Source: Paracoccaceae bacterium (lineage in GTDB: Bacteria > Pseudomonadota > Alphaproteobacteria > Rhodobacterales > Rhodobacteraceae). Taken from it: a DNA stretch of 64,000 nt. The position numbers and the translations under genes were made by a program. The notes under the pieces were generated by a model. That model saw nothing but the letters and a program-made list of their open reading frames with translations. It had not been told where the DNA came from and did no database searches. The first letter of the stretch is position 1; the number at the start of each line of letters is the position of its first letter. The stretch covers positions 50,887 through 114,886 of the forward strand of contig JAHDIS010000001.1 in NCBI GenBank assembly GCA_020630695.1. The letters run 5' to 3'. This document shows positions 55,794 to 64,000 of this stretch, one piece after another.

Positions 55794-56071
55794 CCACCGA
55801 TCACCCGCTTCCATTCGATCAGGGTCACGTTCTGAAACAGACCGGCTTTGGCGTATGGATCGTTGTCTGCCCAATTCTGCGCGGCACTCATGTCATCAAC
55901 GTTCAGAATGATCAGGCTGCCACACATTTCACCATCGCTATCCAGCAGCGGTCCCGCCTGGGCAACAACGCCTGTTGATTGAATATAGGCCAAATGCGCT
56001 TCGCGATTGTCTTTGCGGGTTTGCAGGGCACCGGTTTTGTCTTGTGCCATCAGCGCGATCAACATGTTCAT
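55790..56071 (-). CDS. YciI-family protein
   Basis: 93 residues. A dimeric ferredoxin-like fold is expected. [23 protein letters not shown] includes the conserved His, and [18 protein letters not shown] is the typical YciI end with the conserved Asp-Pro. Its AAGGAGGA Shine-Dalgarno lies in the last codons of gpsA and its ATG overlaps the gpsA TGA. Exact activity is unknown in the family. Confidence 0.9.
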   Translation of the reverse strand: MNMLIALMAQDKTGALQTRKDNREAHLAYIQSTGVVAQAGPLLDSDGEMCGSLIILNVDDMSAAQNWADNDPYAKAGLFQNVTLIEWKRVIGG

Positions 56072-57015
56072 TCCTCCTTAAGGGGTCGGTTCAGCAAACT
56101 TTGGATGGTTTTGGTCACACTTGCACCTTGTGACACATTTTGCACGGCTTCACAGATTGGCATTTCGAGCGATAGTTTGCGCGCCAAAGCCGTCACCGCT
56201 GCAGCGGTTTTCACACCCTCAACCGTCGTGTCATCGTCAAACGTCTCGCCGCGGCCAAGCGCCTGCCCAAAACGGTAGTTCCGGGATTTTTCTGACGTGC
56301 ACGTCAGGACCAGATCTCCGAACCCTGAAAGACCAGCCAGAGTTGACGGGTCCGCGCCCAAATGCTGAGCGAGCCGTGCGATTTCGGCAAAGCCGCGAGT
56401 CATCAATGCCGCCCGCGCGCTGTCACCCAAACCCTGCCCAATGCAGGCACCACAAGCGATAGCGATCACGTTCTTCAGCGCACCGCCAAGTTCTGCACCC
56501 GTGACATCAACTGTCCGATATAGGCGAAGCGCGCGGGTCGACAGCTGTTCCTGCATTTTGATGCCAAGCAGGTCATCCCTGCACGCAAGGGTGAGCGCAG
56601 TCGGCAATCCATTTGCAATATCGACAGCGAAACTCGGACCCGTCAAAACCGCCGCAGTCGCATCCGGCCATTGCTGAGCCAAAATATCCGTTGGCCCACG
56701 AAGGGTATTCAGATCAATCCCCTTGCAGCACGCGACCAGCGCTTTGCCCGTCAACCCGTCTTCGATCTGCTCGGCAAAGCCGGTCAGACTTTGCATTGGC
56801 ATGGAAAACAAGATGACGTCCGCATCCAATGCGGCCTTGAGATTTGGGTTCACGGTCACCGCGTCTGGCAATGAAACTCCGGGCAAGCGTGGGCTTTGCC
56901 GGGTGCTCAGCAGAGTTTCGGGATTGCGCGCCCAAATCGTGACCGGACGTTGCTGTCCGATCGCAACAGCCAAGGCTGTCCCAAATGCGCCACCACCCAA
57001 AATGGAAACGCTCAT
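56068..57015 (-). CDS. gpsA: glycerol-3-phosphate dehydrogenase [NAD(P)+]
   Basis: 315 residues. It reduces dihydroxyacetone phosphate to sn-glycerol 3-phosphate for phospholipids. [17 protein letters not shown] is the dinucleotide motif; ACCKGID and [17 protein letters not shown] follow; the catalytic Lys lies in [12 protein letters not shown], and the C-terminal [17 protein letters not shown] is present. The ATG overlaps the tsaD stop (ATGA). Confidence 0.96.
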   Translation of the reverse strand: MSVSILGGGAFGTALAVAIGQQRPVTIWARNPETLLSTRQSPRLPGVSLPDAVTVNPNLKAALDADVILFSMPMQSLTGFAEQIEDGLTGKALVACCKGIDLNTLRGPTDILAQQWPDATAAVLTGPSFAVDIANGLPTALTLACRDDLLGIKMQEQLSTRALRLYRTVDVTGAELGGALKNVIAIACGACIGQGLGDSARAALMTRGFAEIARLAQHLGADPSTLAGLSGFGDLVLTCTSEKSRNYRFGQALGRGETFDDDTTVEGVKTAAAVTALARKLSLEMPICEAVQNVSQGASVTKTIQSLLNRPLKEE

Positions 57016-58094
57016 GCCTTGGCCCCTTTTTTGCCTGACCCAACCAGCGGCACGGCCGATTGATCCAAAGGCCAGCGCGGGCGGGCCGCCAAGGTCATGT
57101 CGTGTTCTATCCCCGTCGCAAACAATTCAGCCCCCGCATGCGCAATCATGGCAGCATTGTCCGTGCAAAGCGCCAGCGGAGGCGCAGAAAAGGACAGCCC
57201 CATTTCCGCGCAAAGGCCTGTCAGCGCGTTGCGAAGCACAGTGTTAGCAGCAACACCACCCGCAACCGCCATCGCGGGTGTGCCCGGCGCTTCGTCCAGA
57301 TAGACCGAAATCGCACGCCGGGTTTTTTCCGTCAGAACATCGCGGACCGCAGCCTGAAAGCCTGCGCAAATGTCAGCGCGATCCTGAATATGCAGTCCGC
57401 CTTGCTCGGCAATAAGAGAATCGCGCTGCCGAAGTATTGCAGTCTTGAGACCAGAGAACGATATGTCGCAACCTTCACGATCCAAAAGAGGCCGCGGAAA
57501 GCGAAACCGCTTTTCGTCTCCGTTTCTGGCTTCGGCTTCGACCGATGGGCCGCCCGGTTGTGGCAGCCCAAGAATGCGCGCCGTTTTGTCGAACGCTTCA
57601 CCAGGTGCGTCGTCGATTGTGCCACCGACACGCGTGAAATCCTCTGGGCCGCGTACGATCAAGAACTGACAGTGCCCGCCAGAGACAAGCAACATAAGAT
57701 AGGGAAAATCCAGATTGTCCGTCAATCGCGGTGTCAGCGCATGACCCGCCAGATGGTTAACGCCGATCAACGGCTTGCCCAAACCCGCAGCAAGCCCCTT
57801 GGCCAGCATGACACCAGACAGGACACCGCCGATCAAACCCGGACCGGCTGTCACCGCGATCGCATCCAGCGCGTCGTATTCGAGCCCAGCTTGTTGCATG
57901 GCTTGTTCAACACAATAATCGAGCCGCTCAGCGTGGGCCCGCGCAGCGATTTCGGGAACAACGCCGCCGTAGGCCTCGTGCAGGGCGTTCTGACCTTTGA
58001 CGACCGAAGCCAGTATGTCGCGCCCCCTGAGAATGGCGGCCGCGCTGTCATCGCAGCTGCTCTCGATTCCGAGTATAAGAGGGGGAAGGCTCAT
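57012..58094 (-). CDS. tsaD: tRNA N6-threonylcarbamoyladenosine transferase
   Basis: 360 residues. It transfers threonylcarbamoyl to A37 of ANN-decoding tRNAs. [14 protein letters not shown] is the ATPase start, [12 protein letters not shown] holds the metal-binding His pair, VSGGHCQFL and [17 protein letters not shown] follow, and a C-terminal [13 protein letters not shown] completes the family set. First gene of tsaD-gpsA-yciI-EVE, divergent from hemD with 73 bases between. Confidence 0.97.
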   Translation of the reverse strand: MSLPPLILGIESSCDDSAAAILRGRDILASVVKGQNALHEAYGGVVPEIAARAHAERLDYCVEQAMQQAGLEYDALDAIAVTAGPGLIGGVLSGVMLAKGLAAGLGKPLIGVNHLAGHALTPRLTDNLDFPYLMLLVSGGHCQFLIVRGPEDFTRVGGTIDDAPGEAFDKTARILGLPQPGGPSVEAEARNGDEKRFRFPRPLLDREGCDISFSGLKTAILRQRDSLIAEQGGLHIQDRADICAGFQAAVRDVLTEKTRRAISVYLDEAPGTPAMAVAGGVAANTVLRNALTGLCAEMGLSFSAPPLALCTDNAAMIAHAGAELFATGIEHDMTLAARPRWPLDQSAVPLVGSGKKGAKA

Positions 58095-58167
58095 GCGGGG
58101 TTCCCGTTGCGTCGGTTTCGCTCAGCAAGTACCACCGGGCAAGTCGCCTAACAACACCGGACCTTAA

Positions 58168-58899
58168 ATGCCTGCCACACTTCCCATTTTGCTGCTGACC
58201 CGCCCCGAAAACGGAGCAGCGCGTTTTCTGGCAGAGCTGGAAGAAATGGGCATTTCCGGATTCGAAACCATCGTCAGTCCCCTGATCCGCGTCGAACGCA
58301 ACCGCGCGCCGCCCGATTTGAACGGCTTCAAAGGTTTGATCTTTACCTCTGCCGCAGGCGTGTTGGCCTACAACCACGCAGGTGGCCGTCCGGATCTGCC
58401 GGCGTACTGTGTTGGTGACAAAACCGCTGAGGCCAGTCGCAAACTGGGAATGCAAAGCAACAGCGCAAGCGGGAACGCGCAGGCCCTGATTGAGATGATC
58501 ATGGATGCCAAACCCGATGCGCCCTTGATGCACATTCGCGGCGAACACAGCCGCGGTTCGGTCGCAGAAAAACTGTCGTGCGCAGGGATTCCAACGCAAG
58601 AAACCGTTTTATACGGCCAACCTGCGGTGCCCCCGACACCGGCGGCACTTGCCGCACTTCAGGGCGAAAGCCCCGTGGTTGCGCCGGTGTTTTCACCACG
58701 CACCGCGCTGGAACTGACGAAAATACCGGCAAAGGCACCGCTTCTTGTCGCAGCTATGAGTGAAGCAGTGGCCAAGCCATTTGAAAAACTCCATATTCAG
58801 AAACTGAGAACGGCTGCCAATCCAGATTCTCATTCGATGAGGCAATGCGTTGCCGACCTGCTCGAAGAGGCTAGGTCGCTTGAGAGGCATGGGCAGTAA
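58168..58899 (+). CDS. hemD: uroporphyrinogen-III synthase
   Basis: 243 residues. It closes hydroxymethylbilane to uroporphyrinogen III in heme synthesis. The family is weakly conserved; LLTRPENGAARFLAEL, the IFTSAAGVLAYN strand and YCVGDKTAEASRKLG fit the two-domain fold, and PVFSPRTALELTK near the end is a family-like motif. The neighbours (mitofilin-like and hemY) give the usual alphaproteobacterial order. hemC, often adjacent, is not beside it here. Confidence 0.9.
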   Translation: MPATLPILLLTRPENGAARFLAELEEMGISGFETIVSPLIRVERNRAPPDLNGFKGLIFTSAAGVLAYNHAGGRPDLPAYCVGDKTAEASRKLGMQSNSASGNAQALIEMIMDAKPDAPLMHIRGEHSRGSVAEKLSCAGIPTQETVLYGQPAVPPTPAALAALQGESPVVAPVFSPRTALELTKIPAKAPLLVAAMSEAVAKPFEKLHIQKLRTAANPDSHSMRQCVADLLEEARSLERHGQ

Positions 58900-58961
58900 G
58901 TGTAAACTAATGTAGACACATAGAGTGTCTACTTTGATTGTTATTGAAGAGGTGGCGGGAC

Positions 58962-60371
58962 GTGGCCAAGTCTAAAAAAGGTAAGACAGCAAGCAAGTCG
59001 GCCACCGACAAGGCTGTTTCCGAAAAAGCCGAAACGGCGATTGATGATGTAGTCGAGACTGCAAAGGACATCGCTGAAGACGCAACGGAAGTTGCGGAAA
59101 AGGTAGAGGAAACTGCTGCCGAAGTGATCGACGAAACTGTCGAAGCCGTTGATGAAGTCACAGCCGAAACAGAAGAACAGTTAGACAGCGCCTCCGCTAT
59201 TGAAGGCGGCGACGATGATCCGGCAGAGTCGGAGATCGTTGAGACCGAATCCGAACCAGAGGCTGCCGCCTTGGCCGAATCGGAAGCCGAGCAATCACCG
59301 ACTGACAGCGCGGACGTCGCACCAGAACCGCAGATTATCGAACAAAAGGTAATTGAGCGGAAAGGCGGGTTTTTCCCTATGGCGCTCGGAGGCGTGGTGG
59401 CTGCAGGCCTCGGATTTGCAGCCGCACAATTCACGGACATTTCGTTGCCTTTCGGCCCGGCGCCAGAGCCGGACCCCTTCAAAGCGGAAGTTGAACAAAG
59501 TCTGGATGCGCAAGCGGAACAGATCGCTGCATTGGGCGCATCCGTAGAGAACACCCAGAAAGCCATCGAGGTCATTGACTTGAACCCGGTCATGTCTGCT
59601 CTGGCGGGTGTCGAGGATCAGATCGCTCAAGCCAATGATGCCGTTGCCAATCTGGAAGATCAGGTTGTTGGATTCGACAGTCGCCTGACCGCTCTGGAAA
59701 AGCAGCCCGTTGCGTCGGCGGTTGGCCCTGAAGCAATTGCCGCTTACGAACGGGAGCTGGGAGAGCTTCGCGCTGCTATTCAGGATCAGAAGGACGCTCT
59801 GGTTGCGCAGAAAGCTGAAATCGAAACCATGGCAAAAGATGCCATGGCTGCCGAAGCGGGCGCCGAAGAACAGGCCACCTTGGCCGCAAGCCGCGCAGCA
59901 TTGGCGGAACTGACCAGTGCAGCCCAGGCAGGACGCAGTTTTGCAGGTCCTCTGTCAGTGCTAGCCGCAAACGGCGTTGCTGTTCCGGACGCTCTGTCCG
60001 CAGCCGCAGCAGATGGTGTTCCGACACTCGCGGCGCTGGCGACCGAATTCCCGGGTGTCGCCCGCGAAGCGCTGAGTGTTGCCCGATCTTCAGCGGACGA
60101 GACCGAAGAAGGCGGCGGCGGCTTTGCAAGCTTTCTACAAAATCAACTTGGTGCACGCTCAGTCACCCCACGAGAAGGTGATGATCCTGATGCAGTTCTT
60201 TCGCGCGCAGAAGCGGCGGTCAAGAACGGTGATTTGGACGCTGCGCTGACCGAAATCAGTGCGCTGCCGGAAGGCGCGCAATCCGTTCTGGCCGACTGGA
60301 CCAGCAAGGCTGAATTGCGGCGCGATGCGCTGTCAGCCGCGTCTGATCTCGCTCAGCAACTGAACCAGTAA
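58962..60371 (+). CDS. mitofilin-like (COG4223) inner-membrane protein
   Basis: 469 residues from GTG 58962, with GGTGGCGGG just upstream. A highly acidic, Ala/Glu/Thr-rich cytoplasmic part (1-135) precedes one membrane span (about 139-158, MALGGVVAAGLGFAAAQF). A periplasmic coiled coil covers about 175-310. The C-terminal domain resembles mitofilin/Mic60 (FASFLQNQLGARSVTPREGDD is the conserved region). Bacterial Mic60 homologues shape inner-membrane folds and are encoded beside hem genes. It is 15 bases upstream of hemY and so probably co-transcribed. Confidence 0.88.
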   Translation: MAKSKKGKTASKSATDKAVSEKAETAIDDVVETAKDIAEDATEVAEKVEETAAEVIDETVEAVDEVTAETEEQLDSASAIEGGDDDPAESEIVETESEPEAAALAESEAEQSPTDSADVAPEPQIIEQKVIERKGGFFPMALGGVVAAGLGFAAAQFTDISLPFGPAPEPDPFKAEVEQSLDAQAEQIAALGASVENTQKAIEVIDLNPVMSALAGVEDQIAQANDAVANLEDQVVGFDSRLTALEKQPVASAVGPEAIAAYERELGELRAAIQDQKDALVAQKAEIETMAKDAMAAEAGAEEQATLAASRAALAELTSAAQAGRSFAGPLSVLAANGVAVPDALSAAAADGVPTLAALATEFPGVAREALSVARSSADETEEGGGGFASFLQNQLGARSVTPREGDDPDAVLSRAEAAVKNGDLDAALTEISALPEGAQSVLADWTSKAELRRDALSAASDLAQQLNQ

Positions 60372-60386
60372 CAAGGGTCTTCGATC

Positions 60387-61937
60387 ATGCTTTGGTCTCT
60401 TATTAAGATTGTCGTTTTCGTCGCGATCGTTGCGGCACTGACCTACGGACTTGGCTATCTCATTGAAAGCGATGGGTCGGGAATGGCAGAAGCCCGTGTC
60501 GTACTTGGTGGCGTGGAGTATTCGCTCAGCCCATTGAAGCTGGCGCTGGCGCTGATCGCGCTGATTATTCTGACCTGGCTTTTCTTCAAGGTTTTCGGCC
60601 TGATCATCGCCGTGCTCAAATTCATCAACGGCGACGAAACCGCGCTCAGCCGGTATTTTGACCGGAACCGCGAACGCAAGGGGTATCAGGCCCTCTCCGA
60701 AGGATTGATGGCGTTGGCCTCTGGTGAAGGCCGCCTTGCTATGGCCAAGGCGACCCGTGCCGAAAAATACCTGCACAAACCGGAACTGACTGATCTCGTG
60801 ACCGCGCAGGCAGCAGAGATGACCGGCGATCAGAAAAAGGCGGAAGAAGTCTACAAACGTCTTTTGCAAAACGATCAGACCCGGTTCGTTGGTGTGCGTG
60901 GCCTGATGAAGCAGAAACTGAACGCGGGCGATACCGACACAGCGCTCAAACTGGCTGAGCGTGCTTTTGCGATCAAGCCCAAGCACGGTGAAGTGCAGGA
61001 TACCCTGCTGCGGCTTCAGGCTGAATCCGCTGACTACGAAGGTGCGCGCAAAACACTTGCTGCAAAGCTCAAGCACGGCACTTTGCCCCGCGACGTGTAC
61101 CGCCGTCGTGATGCAGTTTTGGCCTTGTCCGAGGCGCAAGCCATCACGGACGATGAGCAAAGCGCACAGGCAGCTGAGGCCGCGATCAAGGCCAACAAAG
61201 CTTCGCCTGACCTGATCCCGGCGGCCGCCATGGCGGCTCGGGGCTACATCAAGCAAAACCGAAAGCGCAATGCTGTCCGAGTTCTGAAATCGGCTTGGAA
61301 AGCCCATCCCCATCCTGATCTTGCCAGTGCCTTTGCAGAGATCGAACCTGACGAGACACCGGCACAGCGGCTCAAACGATTTGGCACACTGACGTCCTTG
61401 AACGCAGATCATCGCGAAACAAAACTGCTGAACGCAGAATTGAACCTGGCCGCCGAAGATTTTCCAGCCGCACGCCGTGCACTGGGTACTCTGGTCGAAG
61501 AGGATCCGGATGCCCGCGTTCTCGCGATCATGGCCGCCGTTGAGCGCGGTGAAGGTGCATCGGACAATGTGGTCCGGGGCTGGCTTGCCCGCGCCTTGAC
61601 TGCGCCACGTGGGCCACAGTGGGTTTGCGACAACTGCAACACCATCCACGCAGAATGGGCACCGCTTTGCTCGAACTGCGGGGCCTTTGATACCCTGAGC
61701 TGGAAATCGCCACCACAATCCGAAGTGGTTCTGCCGGCAGGCGCAGATATGCTGCCGCTGCTCATCGGGGCCGCTGAAGACCCGCAAACTGCATTGGAAG
61801 AGGTGGAAGAAGCCCCCGGCATGATCGAGGTCACCCCGGTCAACGAGGTTGAGGCGGCACCGGAAGTACCCGAGGCAGAGCCGGAAATCGAAGACGCGGA
61901 AACGATCGCGGAAGCGGAAAAAGAGGCTGCCAAATAG
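60387..61937 (+). CDS. hemY: HemY-like TPR membrane protein
   Basis: 516 residues. Two N-terminal membrane spans (about 3-24 and 47-72) carry the HemY_N motif (RYFDRNRERKGYQALSEGLMA). TPR-like helices follow to about 400. A zinc-ribbon with CDNCNTIH and CSNCGAF sits near 412-432; all four Cys are present. An acidic, disordered C-tail follows. This is the proteobacterial HemY associated with heme biosynthesis, not the Bacillus protoporphyrinogen oxidase of the same name. Precise function is unproven. Confidence 0.9.
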   Translation: MLWSLIKIVVFVAIVAALTYGLGYLIESDGSGMAEARVVLGGVEYSLSPLKLALALIALIILTWLFFKVFGLIIAVLKFINGDETALSRYFDRNRERKGYQALSEGLMALASGEGRLAMAKATRAEKYLHKPELTDLVTAQAAEMTGDQKKAEEVYKRLLQNDQTRFVGVRGLMKQKLNAGDTDTALKLAERAFAIKPKHGEVQDTLLRLQAESADYEGARKTLAAKLKHGTLPRDVYRRRDAVLALSEAQAITDDEQSAQAAEAAIKANKASPDLIPAAAMAARGYIKQNRKRNAVRVLKSAWKAHPHPDLASAFAEIEPDETPAQRLKRFGTLTSLNADHRETKLLNAELNLAAEDFPAARRALGTLVEEDPDARVLAIMAAVERGEGASDNVVRGWLARALTAPRGPQWVCDNCNTIHAEWAPLCSNCGAFDTLSWKSPPQSEVVLPAGADMLPLLIGAAEDPQTALEEVEEAPGMIEVTPVNEVEAAPEVPEAEPEIEDAETIAEAEKEAAK

Positions 61938-61983
61938 TGCTTTTCCCAAGGCGGCCGGAGTGCTATCTGGCCGCCCACCAAGG

Positions 61984-62059
61984 GCCGCTGTAGCTCAGCT
62001 GGTAGAGCACGTCATTCGTAATGATGGGGTCGGGGGTTCGAGTCCCTTCAGCGGCACCA
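61984..62059 (+). tRNA. tRNA-Thr (anticodon CGT)
   Basis: 76 bases including an encoded CCA. Acceptor GCCGCTG pairs with CAGCGGC. The D stem is GCTC/GAGC. The anticodon stem is CGTCA/TGATG, with loop TTCGTAA giving CGT at the anticodon, read as Thr (ACG codons). The T loop is TTCGAGT. No integrase or repeated 3' end follows. Confidence 0.95.
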
Positions 62060-62237
62060 TGACAAATATAAGGTCTTTGGAACCGTTCATGATCCCAATC
62101 CACGGACCAGAACACCAAACTGCCTCGAAATCAGAAACAGTTGATCCAGTCCAAGCCCAGCGGGTTCGGGCGTTTCAAACCCCCTTTGCCGCAGTCGGTC
62201 AAATTTCCGATGGCCCGAACCGCGGGTTCAAACAACA

Positions 62238-62269
62238 AAAAAGGCCCCCGCAAATCGCGGGAGCCTTTT
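62238..62269 (-). terminator. intrinsic terminator of the DUF2853 gene
   Basis: AAAAGGC and CCCGC on the left arm pair with GCGGG and GCCTTTT on the right, with one C-A mismatch and a CAAAT-type loop. Read on the minus strand it ends in T residues 22 bases after the DUF2853 stop. The remaining 62060-62237 after the tRNA holds no gene that I can support. Confidence 0.75.
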
Positions 62270-62290
62270 GAACCAGATTTTTTAAGCAGA

Positions 62291-62632
62291 TCAGCCGTAG
62301 ACGGCTTCTTTGCCAAAGTGCTTGGTCAGCATGTAATAGATGACGGCGCGGTACTTGTTGCGCTCGGAACGGCCATAGGTTTCGATGACCGAGTCGATGG
62401 CTTCCATCAGTTGAGGACCATCTGCAAGACCCAGCTTCTTCATGAGGAAGTTGTTCTTGACGGTTTCCAGCTCTTGGGGCTGACCACCTGCAACGGTTGA
62501 TGCATCTGCATTGTAGATTGCGGGACCGCAACCGATTGTGACCTTAGTCAAAAGGGCCATGTCAGGCTCCATTCCGCATTTGTTGCGCAGGTCGTCTGCA
62601 TACTTCGCGATCAAATCGTCACGTTTTCCCAT
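62291..62632 (-). CDS. DUF2853 family protein
   Basis: 113 residues from ATG 62630-62632. It is a small helical protein: KRDDLIAKYADDLRNKCG near the start, FLMKKLGLADGPQLMEAI in the middle and KYRAVIYYMLTKHFGKE near the end, fitting DUF2853. It is probably cytosolic; function unknown. It is divergent from the dioxygenase gene (227-base gap). The open frame extends upstream, but that part shows no conservation-like pattern. Confidence 0.85.
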   Translation of the reverse strand: MGKRDDLIAKYADDLRNKCGMEPDMALLTKVTIGCGPAIYNADASTVAGGQPQELETVKNNFLMKKLGLADGPQLMEAIDSVIETYGRSERNKYRAVIYYMLTKHFGKEAVYG

Positions 62633-62859
62633 GGTGTTCTCCCTAAAAATAAAGCGGACTACCGCATTGCTTGGTGTGATGGCTCTTGCCTTCGCGCGCA
62701 AGGTTAACGGGAAATCCAGTGCGGGCAACGGAAAAAACCGCAGGACTTTTCCCCTCTGAACCGTTCGCGCGGTATGGAAACGACGCACACGATGTCGCCA
62801 CATGCATAGAACGACCTCCAAAACACCAGAAAACTTGTAGCGAAGAAGGAGGGTATTGC

Positions 62860-63723
62860 ATGACTTTGACGACTTCGCAGCTCGACCAATACCGGCAAAA
62901 CGGCTTTGTCACCGGCTTGGCAGCATTCAACGCTGATGAAGTGCGCGACTTGCGAACGCAGATCGAGACGCTGGAGAGAAATCATACCTCTGGGTCCGGG
63001 GCACATGACCTGGGTCAGTTTTTCCGCGTGAACGGACAGCTTGTCATACCGCTGCTTGCCCGGGTTGGCCGGTCGAACCGCATTCTGGACGCCGTGCAAT
63101 CCGTGCTTGGCAAAAACCTGCTGGTTTGGTCGGTCGAATTGTTCATCAAGGAACCGCGCACTCAATCCGTGGTCAGTTGGCATCAGGATCTGACCTATTG
63201 GGGCATGGGGGAAACGGATGAAGAACTGACGGCTTGGATTGCCCTTTCGGATGTTTCGATCAAAGCCGGCTGCATGCGGTTCATTCCAGGCAGCCACAAA
63301 GGGAAAATCGTCGATCACGACGACACATTCGATCCAGACAACCTTCTTTCACGCGGCCAGGAAATTCAGGGCATCGATGAAACGCAGGCGGTTCACGGCC
63401 CACTACGGCCCGGTGAAATGTCGTTTCATCACGGCCGCTGTTTTCATGCATCCGGCCCGAATGAGTCCGACGACCGGCGCATTGGTCTGGCGATCCGCTA
63501 TGTCACACCTGAAGTTCGGCAACCCGCATTGGGCCCCGACTACGCGATGTTGGTGCGTGGATGCGATCCTGTTCGGGGGTGGATCAATGTTGCAGGTGCC
63601 AGTACGCTTTTTGCACCGGATGATCTGGCGCTTTATGATCAGGTTCTGGCCCATCAATCCAAGGCACTTGCCGCCGGGGCGGAATCCAGCGTCGGCCTTT
63701 ATCAAGCACAAGGACAACAGTGA
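62860..63723 (+). CDS. phytanoyl-CoA-dioxygenase-like Fe(II)/2-oxoglutarate oxygenase (TmpA/PhnY-like)
   Basis: 287 residues from ATG 62860, with AAGGAGGG eight bases upstream. The double-stranded beta-helix iron site is complete: His108 and Asp110 in WHQDLTYW, His196 in CFHASGPN, and the 2-oxoglutarate Arg207 in RRIGLAIRY. The next gene is an HD-domain protein whose ATG overlaps this stop (TGATG). That tandem pair matches the known partners PhnY-PhnZ and TmpA-TmpB, which hydroxylate and then cleave aminoethylphosphonates. In Roseobacters TmpA/TmpB release glycine betaine. Substrate here is inferred. Confidence 0.85.
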   Translation: MTLTTSQLDQYRQNGFVTGLAAFNADEVRDLRTQIETLERNHTSGSGAHDLGQFFRVNGQLVIPLLARVGRSNRILDAVQSVLGKNLLVWSVELFIKEPRTQSVVSWHQDLTYWGMGETDEELTAWIALSDVSIKAGCMRFIPGSHKGKIVDHDDTFDPDNLLSRGQEIQGIDETQAVHGPLRPGEMSFHHGRCFHASGPNESDDRRIGLAIRYVTPEVRQPALGPDYAMLVRGCDPVRGWINVAGASTLFAPDDLALYDQVLAHQSKALAAGAESSVGLYQAQGQQ

Positions 63724-64000
63724 TGACGGACCCGCGAACTGTCAGCTTTACGCAGATGAAAGACGGCACGCAGCAAGACTACGCGCTGCTGGAAGAACTG
63801 GAAAAGCCGTTCCTGGGTATGACGGCGGATCGAGTATTGGATGAACTGCGGCGCGCCGGTGAGGCCACGCTGGAGGGTTACAAGATCACCCGGCTGGAAC
63901 ATGGCCTTCAATCGGCCACCCGCGCGGAACGAGACGGCGCTGATATTGATTGGGTCGTTGGGGCGCTCTTGCACGACATCGGTGACGGGTTGGCTCCTCA
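63723..64000 (+). CDS. HD-domain oxygenase-like protein (TmpB/PhnZ-like), C-terminus outside window
   Basis: The first 92 residues are visible. LEHGLQSATRA near residues 58-68 and LLHDIGD (His84, Asp85) match the N-terminal metal-binding pattern of the PhnZ/TmpB/MIOX-like HD oxygenases: a His after Glu, then a His-Asp pair. These are mixed-valent di-iron enzymes that cleave carbon-phosphorus bonds. Its start overlaps the upstream stop by one base, so it is coupled to the dioxygenase. The C-terminal ligands are not visible, so an HD phosphohydrolase cannot be excluded. Confidence 0.75.
   Translation, partial: MTDPRTVSFTQMKDGTQQDYALLEELEKPFLGMTADRVLDELRRAGEATLEGYKITRLEHGLQSATRAERDGADIDWVVGALLHDIGDGLAP

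Noticed and set aside
57060..58151. 363-codon plus-strand frame opposite tsaD
   Set aside because: It is a shadow of tsaD, which has all family motifs.
60333..61949. Long open frame (538 codons) on the minus strand over hemY
   Set aside because: It mirrors hemY codon structure, has no recognisable domain, and hemY has clear membrane, TPR-like and zinc-ribbon features.
61984..62059. tRNA-Thr as an attachment site for a mobile island
   Set aside because: There is no integrase, no direct repeat of the tRNA 3' end that I can find, and the flanking genes look chromosomal.
1..64000. CRISPR arrays, insertion sequences, phage genes
   Set aside because: I saw no regularly spaced repeats, transposase or phage structural genes; the only tandem repeat of note is the GA tract.

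Overview
The window looks like chromosome from a marine alphaproteobacterium of the Rhodobacteraceae (Roseobacter group). The evidence is moderate-to-high GC, the block argH / small lipoprotein / DUF2834 / lysA / TIGR02302 protein, the hemD / mitofilin-like / hemY block with tsaD-gpsA-YciI-EVE divergent from it, a leucine-rich leader peptide before leuA, a Hint-domain protein and an LpxR-like protein. The genus is not assigned. I see no prophage, insertion sequence, integrase or CRISPR array.

Layout. 1-4.5 kb: methylated-amine catabolism (a dimethylglycine dehydrogenase-like flavoprotein and an MttB-like methyltransferase without pyrrolysine) with a divergent LysR regulator. 4.5-13.9 kb: housekeeping and conserved genes (lysA, argH, a TlpA-like thioredoxin, a sterol desaturase-like membrane enzyme). 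13.8-24.7 kb: first half of an exopolysaccharide locus (WecG/TagA glycosyltransferase, two oxidoreductase/epimerase sets of which one is fused, GT4, GT2, a tyrosine kinase with a TolA-like coiled coil, and a Wzz-like protein). 24.9-37.7 kb: a compact minus-strand assembly-line operon in the order PKS, glycosyltransferase, NRPS, phosphopantetheinyl transferase. 37.9-44.4 kb: second half of the polysaccharide locus (Wzx flippase, GT2, GT4, a large secreted SGNH / glycosidase-like / RTX protein). 44.5-48.4 kb: leuA with leader and hairpins, a 2-hydroxyacid dehydrogenase, an SH3-like protein. 48.4-54.9 kb: envelope genes (Hint protein, LpxR-like, ugd, the Kdo operon kdsD-kdsB-kdsA). 54.9-62.6 kb: housekeeping (gpsA, tsaD, hemD, hemY) and tRNA-Thr(CGT). 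62.8-64 kb: a phytanoyl-CoA-dioxygenase-like / HD-domain oxygenase pair cut by the window end, resembling TmpA/TmpB or PhnY/PhnZ of organophosphonate breakdown.

The most notable element is the NRPS-PKS operon embedded between the two arms of the polysaccharide locus. The NRPS begins with a formyltransferase domain in place of the first half of a condensation domain. It has an adenylation domain whose residue code is nearly that of glycine, and that domain is split between motifs A4 and A5 by a luciferase-like monooxygenase. It ends in a carrier domain. The PKS has the uncommon order KS-AT-KR-DH-ACP-TE. With its own PPTase and glycosyltransferase the operon looks self-sufficient, and it should make a small, probably oxidised, N-formylglycine- or glyoxylate-derived polyketide acid, possibly glycosylated. 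The product is inference.

The polysaccharide locus has glycosyltransferases, flippase, chain-length protein and kinase, but I find no initiating sugar-phosphate transferase, Wzy polymerase or Wza-type outer-membrane channel here, so those must lie elsewhere.
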